Shown here: one piece after another, positions 9,507 through 17,922 of the stretch
Layout of the letters: every line of letters begins with the position of its first letter
Numbering within the stretch: position 1 is the stretch's first letter
DNA from: Nocardia beijingensis NBRC 16342
GTDB taxonomy: Bacteria > Actinomycetota > Actinomycetes > Mycobacteriales > Mycobacteriaceae
Direction of reading: 5' to 3'
Length of the DNA: 64,000 nucleotides
NCBI RefSeq assembly: GCF_001612785.1
Contig: NZ_BDBC01000007.1
Span: 124,001-188,000, forward strand
Notes under the pieces: generated by a model
What the model was told of the DNA's origin: nothing
Databases searched by the model: none
What the model saw: the letters and a program-made list of their open reading frames with translations, nothing else
Position numbers and translations under genes: made by a program

Positions 9507-9551
9507 GCTCCGCGTAGTTGCCTGACCCCCGACCCGGCAACTGCGCGGGGC
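9507..9551 (+). other. Long hairpin in the gnd/VanW intergenic region
   Basis: The 312-bp gap between the divergent gnd and vanW-type genes contains GCTCCGCGTAGTTGCC and GGCAACTGCGCGGGGC, which pair over 16 positions (two U-G pairs) around a C-rich 13-base loop. On the plus strand it is followed by TCTTTGTG. It could be an attenuator or terminator in the 5' leader of the downstream gene, or a short RNA. Nothing else clear is seen in this gap. Confidence 0.45.
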
Positions 9552-9694
9552 TCTTTGTGTGGTGTACCCGGTTCTTCGCGTGAGATGTGCGTTATGCCCG
9601 AGCTGTGCCGACCCCTGTCGGCGTGCACCACTATCGTTGGCAGGGACGCGCAGTGGTGCGGGTCCACAATTCAATCGAACGGGGAGGACGGTTC

Positions 9695-11593
9695 GTGACG
9701 AGCCAGCCGAGTACCGGAGGTCGCGGCCCACAGGCTGGTGGCGAAGTCGGATGGCGCCAGCTCCTCGGGGCAGACCGCCCCCAGGCAGCGGACCGGTCGG
9801 TCGCCTGGAATGGTGACGAACAGCTCACCCAGCCCCTGCAAGCTACCCCGCGGCGGCCCGTGCCGCCCGCACCCCGCCGTCGGCCCGCGCGTCGCCCGAT
9901 CTCCACTCCGCCACCGAAGCGCCTGGACAGCGCCGTCGTGCGCCGGGTGGGTCTCGCGGTCGGCGCCGTGCTCGCCGTCGCCGGTCTCGGCTACGTAGTC
10001 GACCTGGTGCTGTCCTCGGGCGAGGTCGCGCGGGGTACCGTCGTCGCGGGCGTCGACGTCGGCGGCAAGGACAAAGCCGCCGCCGACGCCCAGCTGCGCG
10101 CCGAACTGGACCCGAGGGCGAGCCGGGAACTACCGCTGCGCATCGGCGACGTGCAGACCCGCATCGTGCCGAGCGCCGCCGGACTGTCCGTGGACTGGGA
10201 CGCCACTTGGTCGCGGATCGGCTCGCAGCCGCTCAACCCGTTCACTCGACTCGCCTCGTTCTTCACCACCCGCGAGGTGCCGATCGTCAGCGCGATCGAC
10301 GAACCCGCCCTGGATCGGCAGCTCACCGAGCTGCGGGTGCACGACCGGCCGTCGGTCGATGGCACCGTCACCTTCCGTAACGCCGAGCCCGTTGCGGTGC
10401 CGCCCGTTCCGGGCCGGGTGCTCGACGTCGCCGCCGCGCGCACGGAACTGGCCGAGCGGTGGGTCACCGGCACGACGGTGGATCTTCCCGTGGTCCCCGC
10501 GCCGTTGCAGGTGCGCCCGGAGGCCGTGGACAAGGCGCTGCGCGAGATCGCCCAGCCCGCGGTGCGCGCGCCGATCGCGTTCGCGGGCAAGGGCGGCGCG
10601 GGCAGGCTCGATCCGGAGCAGATCGCGTCGGTCCTGGCGTTCGGGCCGGACGGGCAAGGCGGTCTCGCGGCGTCGGTGAATCAGGACGCCGCGATCGCTC
10701 TGCTCGGCCCGCAACTGGCCACCACGGAGGTCGAGCCGAAGGACGCGACGTTCGCGGTGGCGGGTGGCAAGGCGTCGGTCGTGCCCGCCGTGGTCGGTGA
10801 CAAGATCAACTGGCCCAAGACCTTCGAGCAGTTCACCGCGCTGCTGACCGCACCGGGCGAGCGGACCGCGCAGGTGGTCTACGAACGGGTGGAGCCGAAG
10901 CTGACCACCGAGGCCGCGCAGGGGCTCGGCGTGGTCGAACCCGTCGGCTCGTTCACCACCGGCGGTTTCAGCGGCCCCTCCGGCGTCAATATCCGCACCG
11001 TGGCCAGAAAGGTCAACGGTGCGATCGTGAAGCCGGGAGAAACGTTCTCGCTCAACGATTTCACCGGCCCGCGCGGTACCGCGGAGGGATACGTCGAGTC
11101 CGGCATCATCGACCACGGCCGTCCGAGCACCGCGGTCGGCGGCGGCATCAGCCAGTTCGCCACCACGCTCTACAACGCGGCATACTTCGCCGGGCTCGAG
11201 GACGCGGGCCACACCGAGCACAGCTACTACATCTCCCGCTACCCCGCCGCCCGCGAGGCCACCGTCTTCGACGGCGTGATCGACCTGAAGTTCCGCAACA
11301 ACACCCAGACCGGCATCTACATCGAGACCGCGGCGACCGACGCCGAGATCACCGTCCGCCTGTGGGGGACGAAGACGGTCGACGTCGAATCCATCACCGG
11401 CGAGAAGACCAAACCGACCGAGCCCAACACCGTCACCTTGCCCAAGGGCAAGGACTGCATCGCCACCGAGGGCGCTCCCGGCTTCACGATCTCCGACACC
11501 CGCGTCATCACCGACCGGAAGACGGGCCGCGAAGTATCCCGCAAGACCCGCACGGTGAAGTACGACCCTGTTCCGATCGTCAAGTGCGAGTGA
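9695..11593 (+). CDS. VanW-family membrane-anchored envelope protein
   Basis: A 632-residue protein. A disordered Pro/Gln-rich cytoplasmic N-terminus (about 80 residues, ending in an Arg/Pro stretch) precedes one membrane segment near 82-106. Two extracytoplasmic repeats of the YoaR/peptidoglycan-binding type follow, then a VanW domain near residues 430-545, with GETFSLNDFTGPR, GYVESGIIDHG and GGGISQFATTLYNAAYFAGL. Despite the name, VanW proteins have no proven resistance role; a cell-wall function is likely. GTG 9695 follows GGGGAGGAC, whereas the earlier in-frame ATG at 9587 has no ribosome site and would add a non-conserved leader. Confidence 0.85.
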   Translation: MTSQPSTGGRGPQAGGEVGWRQLLGADRPQAADRSVAWNGDEQLTQPLQATPRRPVPPAPRRRPARRPISTPPPKRLDSAVVRRVGLAVGAVLAVAGLGYVVDLVLSSGEVARGTVVAGVDVGGKDKAAADAQLRAELDPRASRELPLRIGDVQTRIVPSAAGLSVDWDATWSRIGSQPLNPFTRLASFFTTREVPIVSAIDEPALDRQLTELRVHDRPSVDGTVTFRNAEPVAVPPVPGRVLDVAAARTELAERWVTGTTVDLPVVPAPLQVRPEAVDKALREIAQPAVRAPIAFAGKGGAGRLDPEQIASVLAFGPDGQGGLAASVNQDAAIALLGPQLATTEVEPKDATFAVAGGKASVVPAVVGDKINWPKTFEQFTALLTAPGERTAQVVYERVEPKLTTEAAQGLGVVEPVGSFTTGGFSGPSGVNIRTVARKVNGAIVKPGETFSLNDFTGPRGTAEGYVESGIIDHGRPSTAVGGGISQFATTLYNAAYFAGLEDAGHTEHSYYISRYPAAREATVFDGVIDLKFRNNTQTGIYIETAATDAEITVRLWGTKTVDVESITGEKTKPTEPNTVTLPKGKDCIATEGAPGFTISDTRVITDRKTGREVSRKTRTVKYDPVPIVKCE

Positions 11594-11625
11594 GGGATCG
11601 GCCCGAGCACGCGGTTCCCGAATCC

Positions 11626-11648
11626 GCCCCGCCCACTCAGGGCGGGGC
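11626..11648. terminator. Terminator after the VanW gene
   Basis: GCCCCGCCC-ACTCA-GGGCGGGGC is a perfect 9-bp GC stem between the rightward VanW gene and the leftward DUF397 gene. On the plus strand it is followed by TCTGCGTTT. Confidence 0.8.
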
Positions 11649-11661
11649 TCTGCGTTTCCGT

Positions 11662-11868
11662 CTACGGACGCTCGAATTCGCGATCGACAACGCCAGCGGT
11701 GAATGCATCCCACTCGGCAGGCGTGAAGATCAGCGCCGGGCCGGTCGGATTCTTCGAGTCACGCACGCCCACCATGCCTTTGTCGAGAAACGCAACCTCA
11801 ACACATTCCTTGCCGGAAGAGCTTCGGCTGGACTTGAACCACTTGGCCCCCGACAGGTCGACGTTCAC
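11662..11868 (-). CDS. DUF397 small protein, partner of the HTH regulator
   Basis: A 68-residue DUF397 protein with the family signature LSGAKWFKSSRSSSGKECVE, then VRDSKNPTGPALIFTPAEWDAF. Such proteins are encoded next to DUF5753 helix-turn-helix regulators in actinomycetes (WhiJ/BldB-like systems of Streptomyces) and are thought to modulate the regulator. The start ATG overlaps the stop of the HTH gene by 4 bp (ATGA). A second copy at 43435-43650 is about 60% identical, so these are two related modules. Confidence 0.88.
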   Translation of the reverse strand: MNVDLSGAKWFKSSRSSSGKECVEVAFLDKGMVGVRDSKNPTGPALIFTPAEWDAFTAGVVDREFERP

Positions 11869-12758
11869 GCGCCATACTCCTTTGCTACCGCCAGGATGAG
11901 ATCCTTGGACTTGTCGTGGTCCAACGCTACCCGGTCTATCTCCCGCAACGCGCTGCGATAGCGAGCCACTTCGGCTTCACGCTCCAGGTACAGGTCCCCG
12001 GCGTACTCCTCCACGTACACAATGGGCGGCTCGGTCAACTTGGTCTGCGGCAGCTCGGGAAATTCGAGAAGGATGAACGACCCGACCAGTGACCCGAGAT
12101 GCTTGGGCGCGGTGAAGGGCACTACCCGAACGGAAACATTCGGCAGTTCCGACGCTGCCGAGAGGTGGAGCAACTGATCCGTCATCACTCCCGGACCGCC
12201 TACCTGGTCGCGCACCGCTGCTTCGGACAGCAGGACATCGACTGTGAATTCCGGGTCTGCGAGTCGGGTTTGCCTGCGGGCCGCCAGTTCGATCCGGCCT
12301 TCGATGGCTTCGGGCGACAGCTCTGGTATTTCCGACCAAGCCAGCGCACGGCGGTACTCGGCGGTCTGGAGCAGACCGGGGATGATGGTGACTTTCCACG
12401 CGGTCAACCGATGCGCTGCTTCTTTGAGGGCTAGATAGTGGTCGAACCCGGTCGGAAGCTCGGCGTCCGCGTACGCTCGCCAATAGCCCCCGCCCCGCTC
12501 CCGCGCTGCTCGGACTTCCGAGACCAACCCAAGCAGGATGCGCCGTTCGGTATTGCTGGCACCGTAGGCATCACACAAGGCGTTCACTTGAAAGCTGGTC
12601 ACCCTTGTGGACTGGCCCTCCTCGATACGGCCAATCGACTGCGGAGATGTCTCGGCCAGCCTCGCCGCTTCGGCTTGGGAAATGTGCTTGGCAATCCGCA
12701 ATCGGCGCAGTTCACGGCCCAGAGCCCGGCGGGCGAGGGTACTACCGGTAACGCTCAT
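11865..12758 (-). CDS. XRE-type HTH regulator with DUF5753 domain (first locus)
   Basis: A 297-residue protein. Residues ~12-65 form an XRE helix-turn-helix (GRELRRLRIAKHISQAEAAR, then SPQSIGRIEEGQ). The C-terminal ~200 residues match DUF5753, with IPGLLQTAEYRRAL and the end segment IVYVEEYAGDLYLEREAEV. ATG 12758 (MSVTGSTLARRALG) is preferred over an ATG at 12848, whose extra residues have no regulator-like content. It is translationally coupled to the DUF397 gene and divergent from the partner gene at 13039. It is a likely developmental or stress regulator; its target is unknown. Confidence 0.88.
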   Translation of the reverse strand: MSVTGSTLARRALGRELRRLRIAKHISQAEAARLAETSPQSIGRIEEGQSTRVTSFQVNALCDAYGASNTERRILLGLVSEVRAARERGGGYWRAYADAELPTGFDHYLALKEAAHRLTAWKVTIIPGLLQTAEYRRALAWSEIPELSPEAIEGRIELAARRQTRLADPEFTVDVLLSEAAVRDQVGGPGVMTDQLLHLSAASELPNVSVRVVPFTAPKHLGSLVGSFILLEFPELPQTKLTEPPIVYVEEYAGDLYLEREAEVARYRSALREIDRVALDHDKSKDLILAVAKEYGA

Positions 12759-12768
12759 GTCGTTAGCC

Positions 12769-12782
12769 TCACTATCGAGTGA
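12769..12782. promoter_or_regulatory. Small palindrome at the first HTH gene start
   Basis: TCACT-ATCG-AGTGA lies 10 bp upstream of the HTH start codon in the region shared with the divergent gene. A weaker pair, CAATCG...CGATTG, is nearby at about 12853-12872. It is a possible autoregulatory operator. Confidence 0.35.
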
Positions 12783-13038
12783 CCCGGATTTTGGAAGCCG
12801 CCAACGGGCAGCTTCCGTGTGGCGGCGTACGCACTGAAAGTACGGCATCTAGCAATCGGATTCGTGCGATTGAGGATTCCAGTTCCACGGTCTTGGGTGT
12901 CTCCTGGATGTGCGCCCGGTTGGAAGCGCGGAACCGCATGTCCCTCAGTGTGGTTCGCTTCCGTCCTCGGGTACCGGTCAGGGGGTTGTCGAGGACCGGG
13001 CGCACCTTGATGCCCCTCCGATTCGAGTAGAGGTCTGT

Positions 13039-13527
13039 ATGGGCCACATAGCGTTTGGGGACACGCCGCTGTCTCGATGCCACTACTACCGGAACGTGTG
13101 TGACCTACCCGCGACGGTCGACCCGCCCCATGTGGGCCGGATCGTGGCCCGCTGCGGCTCGGTGTGGGCGATCACCATGCCCGCTGTGCTGGGGCAGGCG
13201 GTGAAGGTGTGGATGCAGAACCAGGGGTACAAGCTCGGTCCGATCTTGTCGCATCCACGGTCGAAGAGGTGGACGTTCATCATTCGGCCTGACCTGCCGG
13301 ATGAGATTTCGTTGTTCGCTGAGATGTTTCGGTTGGATGTGTCCATTGCGCGTGAGGGCGGAACGATCGGGCTGCCCAGTCCCGCCGATGTTGGGACGAA
13401 GTTCCGTGCGTGGATTGCGCGCCCAGACAGCCACGTTCGCCCTTCTGGTCACGTGATCATTGAAGCTATCCGCGCGGTCCGAGCCGAGAAGACCGCGCGG
13501 CGTCGGCGGGTGATGACGTATGCCTGA
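13039..13527 (+). CDS. Uncharacterised protein, divergent partner of HTH regulator (family copy 1)
   Basis: A 162-residue protein starting MGHIAFGDTPLSRCHYYRN. Conserved points are GRIVARCGSVWAITMP, LGPILSHPRSKRWTFIIRPD, LFAEMFRLDVS, GLPSP and a late RPSGHV. A paralogue at 44744-45259 shares roughly 60% of residues, and a more distant copy lies at 48263-48712. Each copy is divergent from an HTH gene. The pattern faintly recalls the small primase-polymerase-like N domains seen in Streptomyces, but no catalytic motif is obvious. The function is unknown. In-frame GTG codons just upstream are possible starts. Confidence 0.75.
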   Translation: MGHIAFGDTPLSRCHYYRNVCDLPATVDPPHVGRIVARCGSVWAITMPAVLGQAVKVWMQNQGYKLGPILSHPRSKRWTFIIRPDLPDEISLFAEMFRLDVSIAREGGTIGLPSPADVGTKFRAWIARPDSHVRPSGHVIIEAIRAVRAEKTARRRRVMTYA

Positions 13528-13548
13528 TAGTGCCCCCCTGGTCGCCCT

Positions 13549-13785
13549 GTGTTGACTCTGCTACAGGGCGGCAAGTCCGGCAGATATGACGCCCGAGTGG
13601 GCTTAGCTGAGTTCTATAGACGCTGGGGGCACCACAATCCGGCGTGGCCTGTGTCGAGCCGGAAAGCGGCCGATCAAGCGCTCATGATGCATGAGGATTG
13701 CGACCCGTTGGAGTGCTCGACGCGGGTAGCGGCCGTGATCGTTTCGGGTGACGACTACCGGTATTTCCGGGATCGGGGCATGTGA
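13549..13785 (+). CDS. Small hypothetical protein downstream of family copy 1
   Basis: A possible 78-residue protein with a GTG start at 13549, 22 bp after the preceding gene, or a GTG at 13597 giving VGLAEFYRRWGHHNPAWPVS. No family is recognised. The C-terminal half (MMHEDCDPLECSTRVAAVIV) has mixed polar and hydrophobic content expected of a real protein, and the stop codon overlaps the ATG of the next frame. It is probably part of the same operon as 13039. Confidence 0.5.
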   Translation: MLTLLQGGKSGRYDARVGLAEFYRRWGHHNPAWPVSSRKAADQALMMHEDCDPLECSTRVAAVIVSGDDYRYFRDRGM

Positions 13786-13994
13786 TGGCATCCCCGCTGC
13801 CGGACGAACCTGACGTGCACTTGATAGTGCGGCTGCGCGGCTACCAGTTGCACTACGCGGCATGCCTCACCGCGGCTTTGATCTTCGTCCAGGACGAAGG
13901 TGTACGCCACCACACGGACGGCGTGCATGTGGGCGGTGGCGTCCCTGACCGCTTGCCGAGGTTGCCGGGGGAGCGGCTATATGTCGAGCGATGA
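13785..13994 (+). CDS. Small hypothetical protein, coupled to the preceding gene
   Basis: A possible 69-residue protein beginning MASPLPDEPDVHLIVRLRGY. Its ATG overlaps the preceding TGA as TGATG, which suggests coupling; a GTG three bases earlier is also possible. No family is recognised. The second half is less protein-like, so the call is tentative. Confidence 0.4.
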   Translation: MASPLPDEPDVHLIVRLRGYQLHYAACLTAALIFVQDEGVRHHTDGVHVGGGVPDRLPRLPGERLYVER

Positions 13995-14082
13995 TGCGAC
14001 AGCCATCCCCGCCTGCCGCTTGCACTAGTGACCGTGCAGGCGCGAGACTGACCTGTTCGGACCATCACTAAAAGGAGTGGCC

Positions 14083-14628
14083 GTGGGGAATGACGAGCAG
14101 ATGATGATGGACCTTGGTGTCGAGATCGAGGTGGACGAAGATCTGGTGCGGCAGCGTCACGAGTGGGCCGAATGGATCGCCCCGCAACGCATGGAATCGC
14201 AGATACAGAAATTCCTTACCGAAACGCTTCCGGATGTACACCCGGAGTTGTCGCTGTGCCCGTGGTGGGAGCCGCCGTTACTGTATCGGATCTGCGATCA
14301 ACTGCCCGAGGTGTTTCCTGATACGGAAACGCTCGTCGCTACCGAAAACCAAGATGCAGCCGATCAATTAATTCGTTTCCTCGGAGAATTGTTCGTTCAC
14401 TGCGCCGGTGCGGGGTGGATCAATATTCCGGGAAACGGATCGGTACTGTACGACCGGATCGGCCCATCCCTGCACTTCGCGTATACCGATATCGTCGTGA
14501 ATCCAGTGTATTTGGCGGTAACGGTCGCCGACGACGGCTTGTTTGCCGTCGTGACGGGCGAGCTTGCCGAACATGTTCGGGAATGGACAGCCGCCGGAAA
14601 GCCGCCCGCACCGGGCGCTGCGGCTTAA
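14083..14628 (+). CDS. Acidic hypothetical protein, possible immunity protein
   Basis: A 181-residue acidic protein (VGNDEQMMMDLGVEIEVDED at the N-terminus) with no recognised domain. AAAGGAG at 14071-14077 places the start at GTG 14083. The coding DNA contains AT-rich stretches (for example GATCAATTAATTCGTTTC), unlike the core genes, which suggests acquisition. It lies 59 bp upstream of a putative nuclease-toxin gene in the same direction. An acidic, stand-alone protein next to a toxin domain is the usual look of an immunity protein, but that role is inferred only from position and composition. Confidence 0.6.
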   Translation: MGNDEQMMMDLGVEIEVDEDLVRQRHEWAEWIAPQRMESQIQKFLTETLPDVHPELSLCPWWEPPLLYRICDQLPEVFPDTETLVATENQDAADQLIRFLGELFVHCAGAGWINIPGNGSVLYDRIGPSLHFAYTDIVVNPVYLAVTVADDGLFAVVTGELAEHVREWTAAGKPPAPGAAA

Positions 14629-14687
14629 CCACCTGCCGCCCAACGTCTTTCATCTGACAACTACACCTCACGGGGGGTGGCGGAGTC

Positions 14688-15776
14688 ATGACCGACGACG
14701 CCGACAAGCGCGCCGAACGATTGCGGCAGGACGCCCAGCGTGCCGCGCGATTGCGGCAGGAAGCGGCCGACCGTCAACGCGGCAGAAACAACAACACCAG
14801 GGGTGAATATTTCCACCGGGGAATGGCTCAGATCCGTGGCGAGACACGAGAAAGCGGTTGGGTTCGGGAACACAGAGAAGACTTGCCTGGCGGTAAGTAT
14901 GTGAAGCTCGACCAGGCGCGCGTTCTCGGCGGCGAGAAAGCATTCTCCGAATACAAGAGCGGCCGGGTCGACGGCAAGGCACGCGACCAGCTCGCCGCAC
15001 ACCGGTACCTTCTGGAGAAAGGCATATACCGATCCGGGCAGTGGGTGACCGTCAAGGGCGAAGTGATCGCACCGGAAATCCGTACTTTGATCGAGGAAAT
15101 GGCACGCGATCTCGAGGGCAAGTTCCAGCATGTCGAAGTATCGAGAGAAATGGCGGTGCAGGCCATCGGCCTGGGGGAGACGCTGACTCCGGGAAAGACG
15201 ATGGAACTGCCTGGGGTGGGCGATAAGGCGCGGGCGCAACAGCACGCCATCGAGAGAATCGAGAATCGGGCCAGGGACACGGCCAACCGGTTCAGGGAAA
15301 TAGAACGGTTCCACAACGCAGCCGATCGAGGAAGGGCCGAGGCAGCCCACCGAGCCAGGGAGACCGCCGAACGCGCGCAGGTCGAACGGGTAGCTGCCGA
15401 ACGGGTGGCGCTGGAATTCCCCGTGCCAGGTCTGTTCCAGGAACGGGAGGCCGTCGACACCGGGGAACAGGTGGCCCGAGAGGCGGCCGACGCTGCCAGC
15501 CTGGAGCGGGCAGCAGCCGACGCCCGCACGGCGGAGGAGAAAGCGCGCGAAGACGCCCGAATTGCCCGCGAGGCGGCCGACAAGGAACGCGCGGAAGAAC
15601 TGGCGCGATTGCAAGCCCGGGGAGTGCCTCCGGAAGTGGTGAAGCTTCTCGGGCTCGGGCAAGCGCAGCCACCGTCAGCGGCGGTGCGGGAGCCGCCTGG
15701 TCATGCGCCGGGCGTTGTGCGTGGCGGTACCGGGCAAGGGCAAGAACGCAGCCGGGGGATCACCCGTGACCGGTGA
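14688..15776 (+). CDS. Putative nuclease-toxin-like protein with helical C-terminus
   Basis: A 362-residue protein. After a basic N-terminus (about 40 residues), residues ~45-165 contain GETRESGWVREHREDLPGGK, then KAFSEYKSGRVDGKARDQL and LLEKGIYRSGQWVTVKGEV. The EYKSG element resembles the E-x-K of restriction-endonuclease-fold toxin domains found at the C-termini of secreted polymorphic toxins. Residues ~185-320 are a long Ala/Glu/Arg coiled coil, and the tail is Pro/Gly-rich. No secretion domain is attached. It could be an orphan toxin module or a piece of a larger system. Start ATG 14688 is preceded by GGCGGAGTC. The family call is moderate. Confidence 0.55.
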   Translation: MTDDADKRAERLRQDAQRAARLRQEAADRQRGRNNNTRGEYFHRGMAQIRGETRESGWVREHREDLPGGKYVKLDQARVLGGEKAFSEYKSGRVDGKARDQLAAHRYLLEKGIYRSGQWVTVKGEVIAPEIRTLIEEMARDLEGKFQHVEVSREMAVQAIGLGETLTPGKTMELPGVGDKARAQQHAIERIENRARDTANRFREIERFHNAADRGRAEAAHRARETAERAQVERVAAERVALEFPVPGLFQEREAVDTGEQVAREAADAASLERAAADARTAEEKAREDARIAREAADKERAEELARLQARGVPPEVVKLLGLGQAQPPSAAVREPPGHAPGVVRGGTGQGQERSRGITRDR

Positions 15777-15801
15777 CATTGCTTGCGCTACAAGAATTCG
15801 A

Positions 15802-15817
15802 ATCCGGAAGGCCGGAT
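15802..15817. terminator. Short hairpin between converging genes
   Basis: ATCCGG-AAGG-CCGGAT, followed on the plus strand by GCCCTTTTC, lies between the toxin-like gene and the leftward DUF4185 gene. Confidence 0.45.
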
Positions 15818-15824
15818 GCCCTTT

Positions 15825-16910
15825 TCACAGCGGTGTTCGCATCAGCAGCACGTTGTACTGGGTGTGCTGGGTGACCAAGAAGTAGAGGTCGCGGCCGGTC
15901 TGGTACGGGTAGATCATGGGCGCGTACGCCGTGGGAAGGGCGCGCGCGTCGATCAGCACGCGCGGTTCGCTCCATGGTCCTTCGGGAGCCGGTGCGGTGC
16001 GCAGGACGACGCTGTTGGCCGGATCCGTGGTCAGCATGACGTACTGGCCCAGATATTGGTTCCACATCACCGAGAGCTCGGCGACGCCGCCGACGATCGG
16101 AGCCGCGGTCTTGGCGTCGGTGGGCTTCCACTCTCTGCCGTCCCAGTATTCGTAGGCATCGATATTCGCGATATCGGATTCCTTGGCGCGGGAGACGAAT
16201 CCGGGGTTGTTGCGGCCGGCCGGTGTGCCGTAGCGGTAGACGTAGCCGTTCGCTTTGAGGAACGCGTTCTGCTGAAAGTTCTCGTGCCCGTCGACATTCG
16301 CCCGGCGAGTGTGGGTCAGCTGTGTCCACGTGGTGCCGCCGTCACCGGAGGCGGCCAGCGTGGAGAAGTTCGTGTTCCACTTCCCGTGATCGCCCCATTC
16401 GCGCACCGACATCAAGCTCATGTACTGCACGCCCCCCACCGAGATGCCCGCGGTGGGAATCAGGCTGATCTCGATGCCGGGAATCTTGGGGCTCGGCAAC
16501 GGATTCGGCACCACGTCGTCGAAGAAGATGCCCTCGGCCGGATCGTGCCTGGAGCTGCGGAACAGCACATTGCTGGTCCAGGCCCAGATGCTGCCCGCGA
16601 GCAGGTTGGGGATGCCGATGCCCGCGCTGTCGCCGAAGGCGGTGATCATGCGGCCGTTGCCGTCGTCCCACATGATGCCGAGATCCGTGCCGAGCACGTT
16701 CACGTTCTGGGTGCGATTCGGGCTGTCCATGCCCGTCACCTGGAACACCGCTCGGGCCGGGCCGGGCAGGTCGGGCAGGCCGTGAATGCCGTTGAGCGCC
16801 GGGATCGGAATGACGTTGTTCGGGTCGGCCCCTGCGGGCGTCGCGGCGGCCAGCGCCAGGACTGCGGCCAGCGCGCCGGCCCCGGCGAGTGCGGACAGCG
16901 ATCGAGTCAT
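15825..16910 (-). CDS. Secreted DUF4185 protein (copy 1)
   Basis: A 361-residue exported protein. A signal peptide (MTRSLSALAGAGALAAVLAL, cleavage after PAGA) is followed by a DUF4185 beta-propeller-like domain with repeated W/Y-rich strands, for example LGTDLGIMWDDGNGRMITAF, YMSLMSVREWG and YQTGRDLYFLVTQHTQYNVL. Family members resemble glycoside hydrolase or lectin propellers, but the substrate is unknown. A longer upstream frame exists but overlaps the regulator at 16997. A close paralogue lies at 23205-24311. ATG 16910 starts a proper signal peptide. Confidence 0.85.
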   Translation of the reverse strand: MTRSLSALAGAGALAAVLALAAATPAGADPNNVIPIPALNGIHGLPDLPGPARAVFQVTGMDSPNRTQNVNVLGTDLGIMWDDGNGRMITAFGDSAGIGIPNLLAGSIWAWTSNVLFRSSRHDPAEGIFFDDVVPNPLPSPKIPGIEISLIPTAGISVGGVQYMSLMSVREWGDHGKWNTNFSTLAASGDGGTTWTQLTHTRRANVDGHENFQQNAFLKANGYVYRYGTPAGRNNPGFVSRAKESDIANIDAYEYWDGREWKPTDAKTAAPIVGGVAELSVMWNQYLGQYVMLTTDPANSVVLRTAPAPEGPWSEPRVLIDARALPTAYAPMIYPYQTGRDLYFLVTQHTQYNVLLMRTPL

Positions 16911-16996
16911 CCGGCAATTCCCTTCCTCTGGGACGCAGTCTGCTCGGTCATTGTGCCCGCTCGCCGCCGGGATGTCGCCCACATCGATGGGTCGAT

Positions 16997-17752
16997 TCAG
17001 CGCGTCGGGCCGACGGTCACCAACCGGTAGAGCCACCACGGGCGCTCGGGCAGTTCGGGGCTGTAGACCCGCATGCTCATCGACCGCACCCGTCTGGTGG
17101 CGGGGTCGCGCACCTGCAAGCGGCGGCGGGGGATGTCCTCGGGGCGCACCTCGGTGGTCCACATGCGATCCCAATCGGGGGAGCGGCGGCAGCGTGCGGC
17201 GATCTCCTCGACGCGTTCGCGCGGCGCGAGCGGGGACAGGATACGGAACGCGTCGACGAGCAGGTGCGCTTCCACCGCCCAGTCCACCATCACCCGCCGG
17301 GCCGCCGCGTCGAGGAACATCCACTCCAGCACGTTTCCCCGGCCGACCGCGCCCGGAAACGCGCGTTCGTAGGCGGAATTGGCTTCCACCAGATCCTGGG
17401 TGGGCATCCGCTGGAAGCAGGCCGGGTCCGGGAGGCTGTGCAGGTCGGCCCGGTCGTCGGGAGTCGGCACGTCGGGGCCGGGTCCGTAGGCCGCCGAGTA
17501 GAAGTCCGGCAGCGTCAGCACGACGATGTGCTTGCGGTACCAGATCGGCACCTCGAGCGCGTCGAACAAGCGTTGCAACAGGGACTGATTCGGCGCGACC
17601 GTACCCGTTTCGATCTGGTCGAGCACCGCTTCGGTTAGGTCGGCGCGCGCGGCGAGATGGGCGGGAGTGATCCCCGCGGCGAGGCGTCGTTCGCGCAGAT
17701 AAGCGCCGATGCCAGTTGCCTTGCGCGTCACCTCGGGCACCTCTGCCGACAT
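16997..17752 (-). CDS. HTH regulator with MmyB-like ligand-binding domain
   Basis: A 251-residue protein. Residues ~12-70 form an XRE helix-turn-helix (GAYLRERRLAAGITPAHLAA, then LTEAVLDQIETG). The C-terminal ~150 residues match the MmyB-like domain, with NSAYERAFPGA, NVLEWMFLDAAARRVMVDW and the end segment MSMRVYSPELPERPWWLYRL. ATG 17752 is chosen because upstream in-frame codons encode a Pro/Ser/Arg leader. It lies just upstream of the DUF4185 gene and may be co-transcribed. MmyB-type regulators often control a neighbouring oxidoreductase, but none is adjacent here. Confidence 0.85.
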   Translation of the reverse strand: MSAEVPEVTRKATGIGAYLRERRLAAGITPAHLAARADLTEAVLDQIETGTVAPNQSLLQRLFDALEVPIWYRKHIVVLTLPDFYSAAYGPGPDVPTPDDRADLHSLPDPACFQRMPTQDLVEANSAYERAFPGAVGRGNVLEWMFLDAAARRVMVDWAVEAHLLVDAFRILSPLAPRERVEEIAARCRRSPDWDRMWTTEVRPEDIPRRRLQVRDPATRRVRSMSMRVYSPELPERPWWLYRLVTVGPTR

Positions 17753-17871
17753 TTGTCGCGTCGAACTGTGCGAAGCGGGAGGTTCGGGTTGCCTCCCGGG
17801 AGCACGCAATCTACCGGAGAGGATCGGCGTCGAGCGGTGATCGAACGTCACGAATCGACAAATGTAGACGA

Positions 17872-17902
17872 CAACGGCCCGGAGAAGATCTCCGGGCCGT
17901 TG
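17872..17902. terminator. Terminator downstream of fadE5
   Basis: CAACGGCCCGGAG-AAGAT-CTCCGGGCCGTTG is a perfect 13-bp stem. It lies just past the fadE5 stop, before the regulator gene on the same strand. Confidence 0.85.
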
Positions 17903-17922
17903 CCGTCAGGTTGTGCGAAGCG

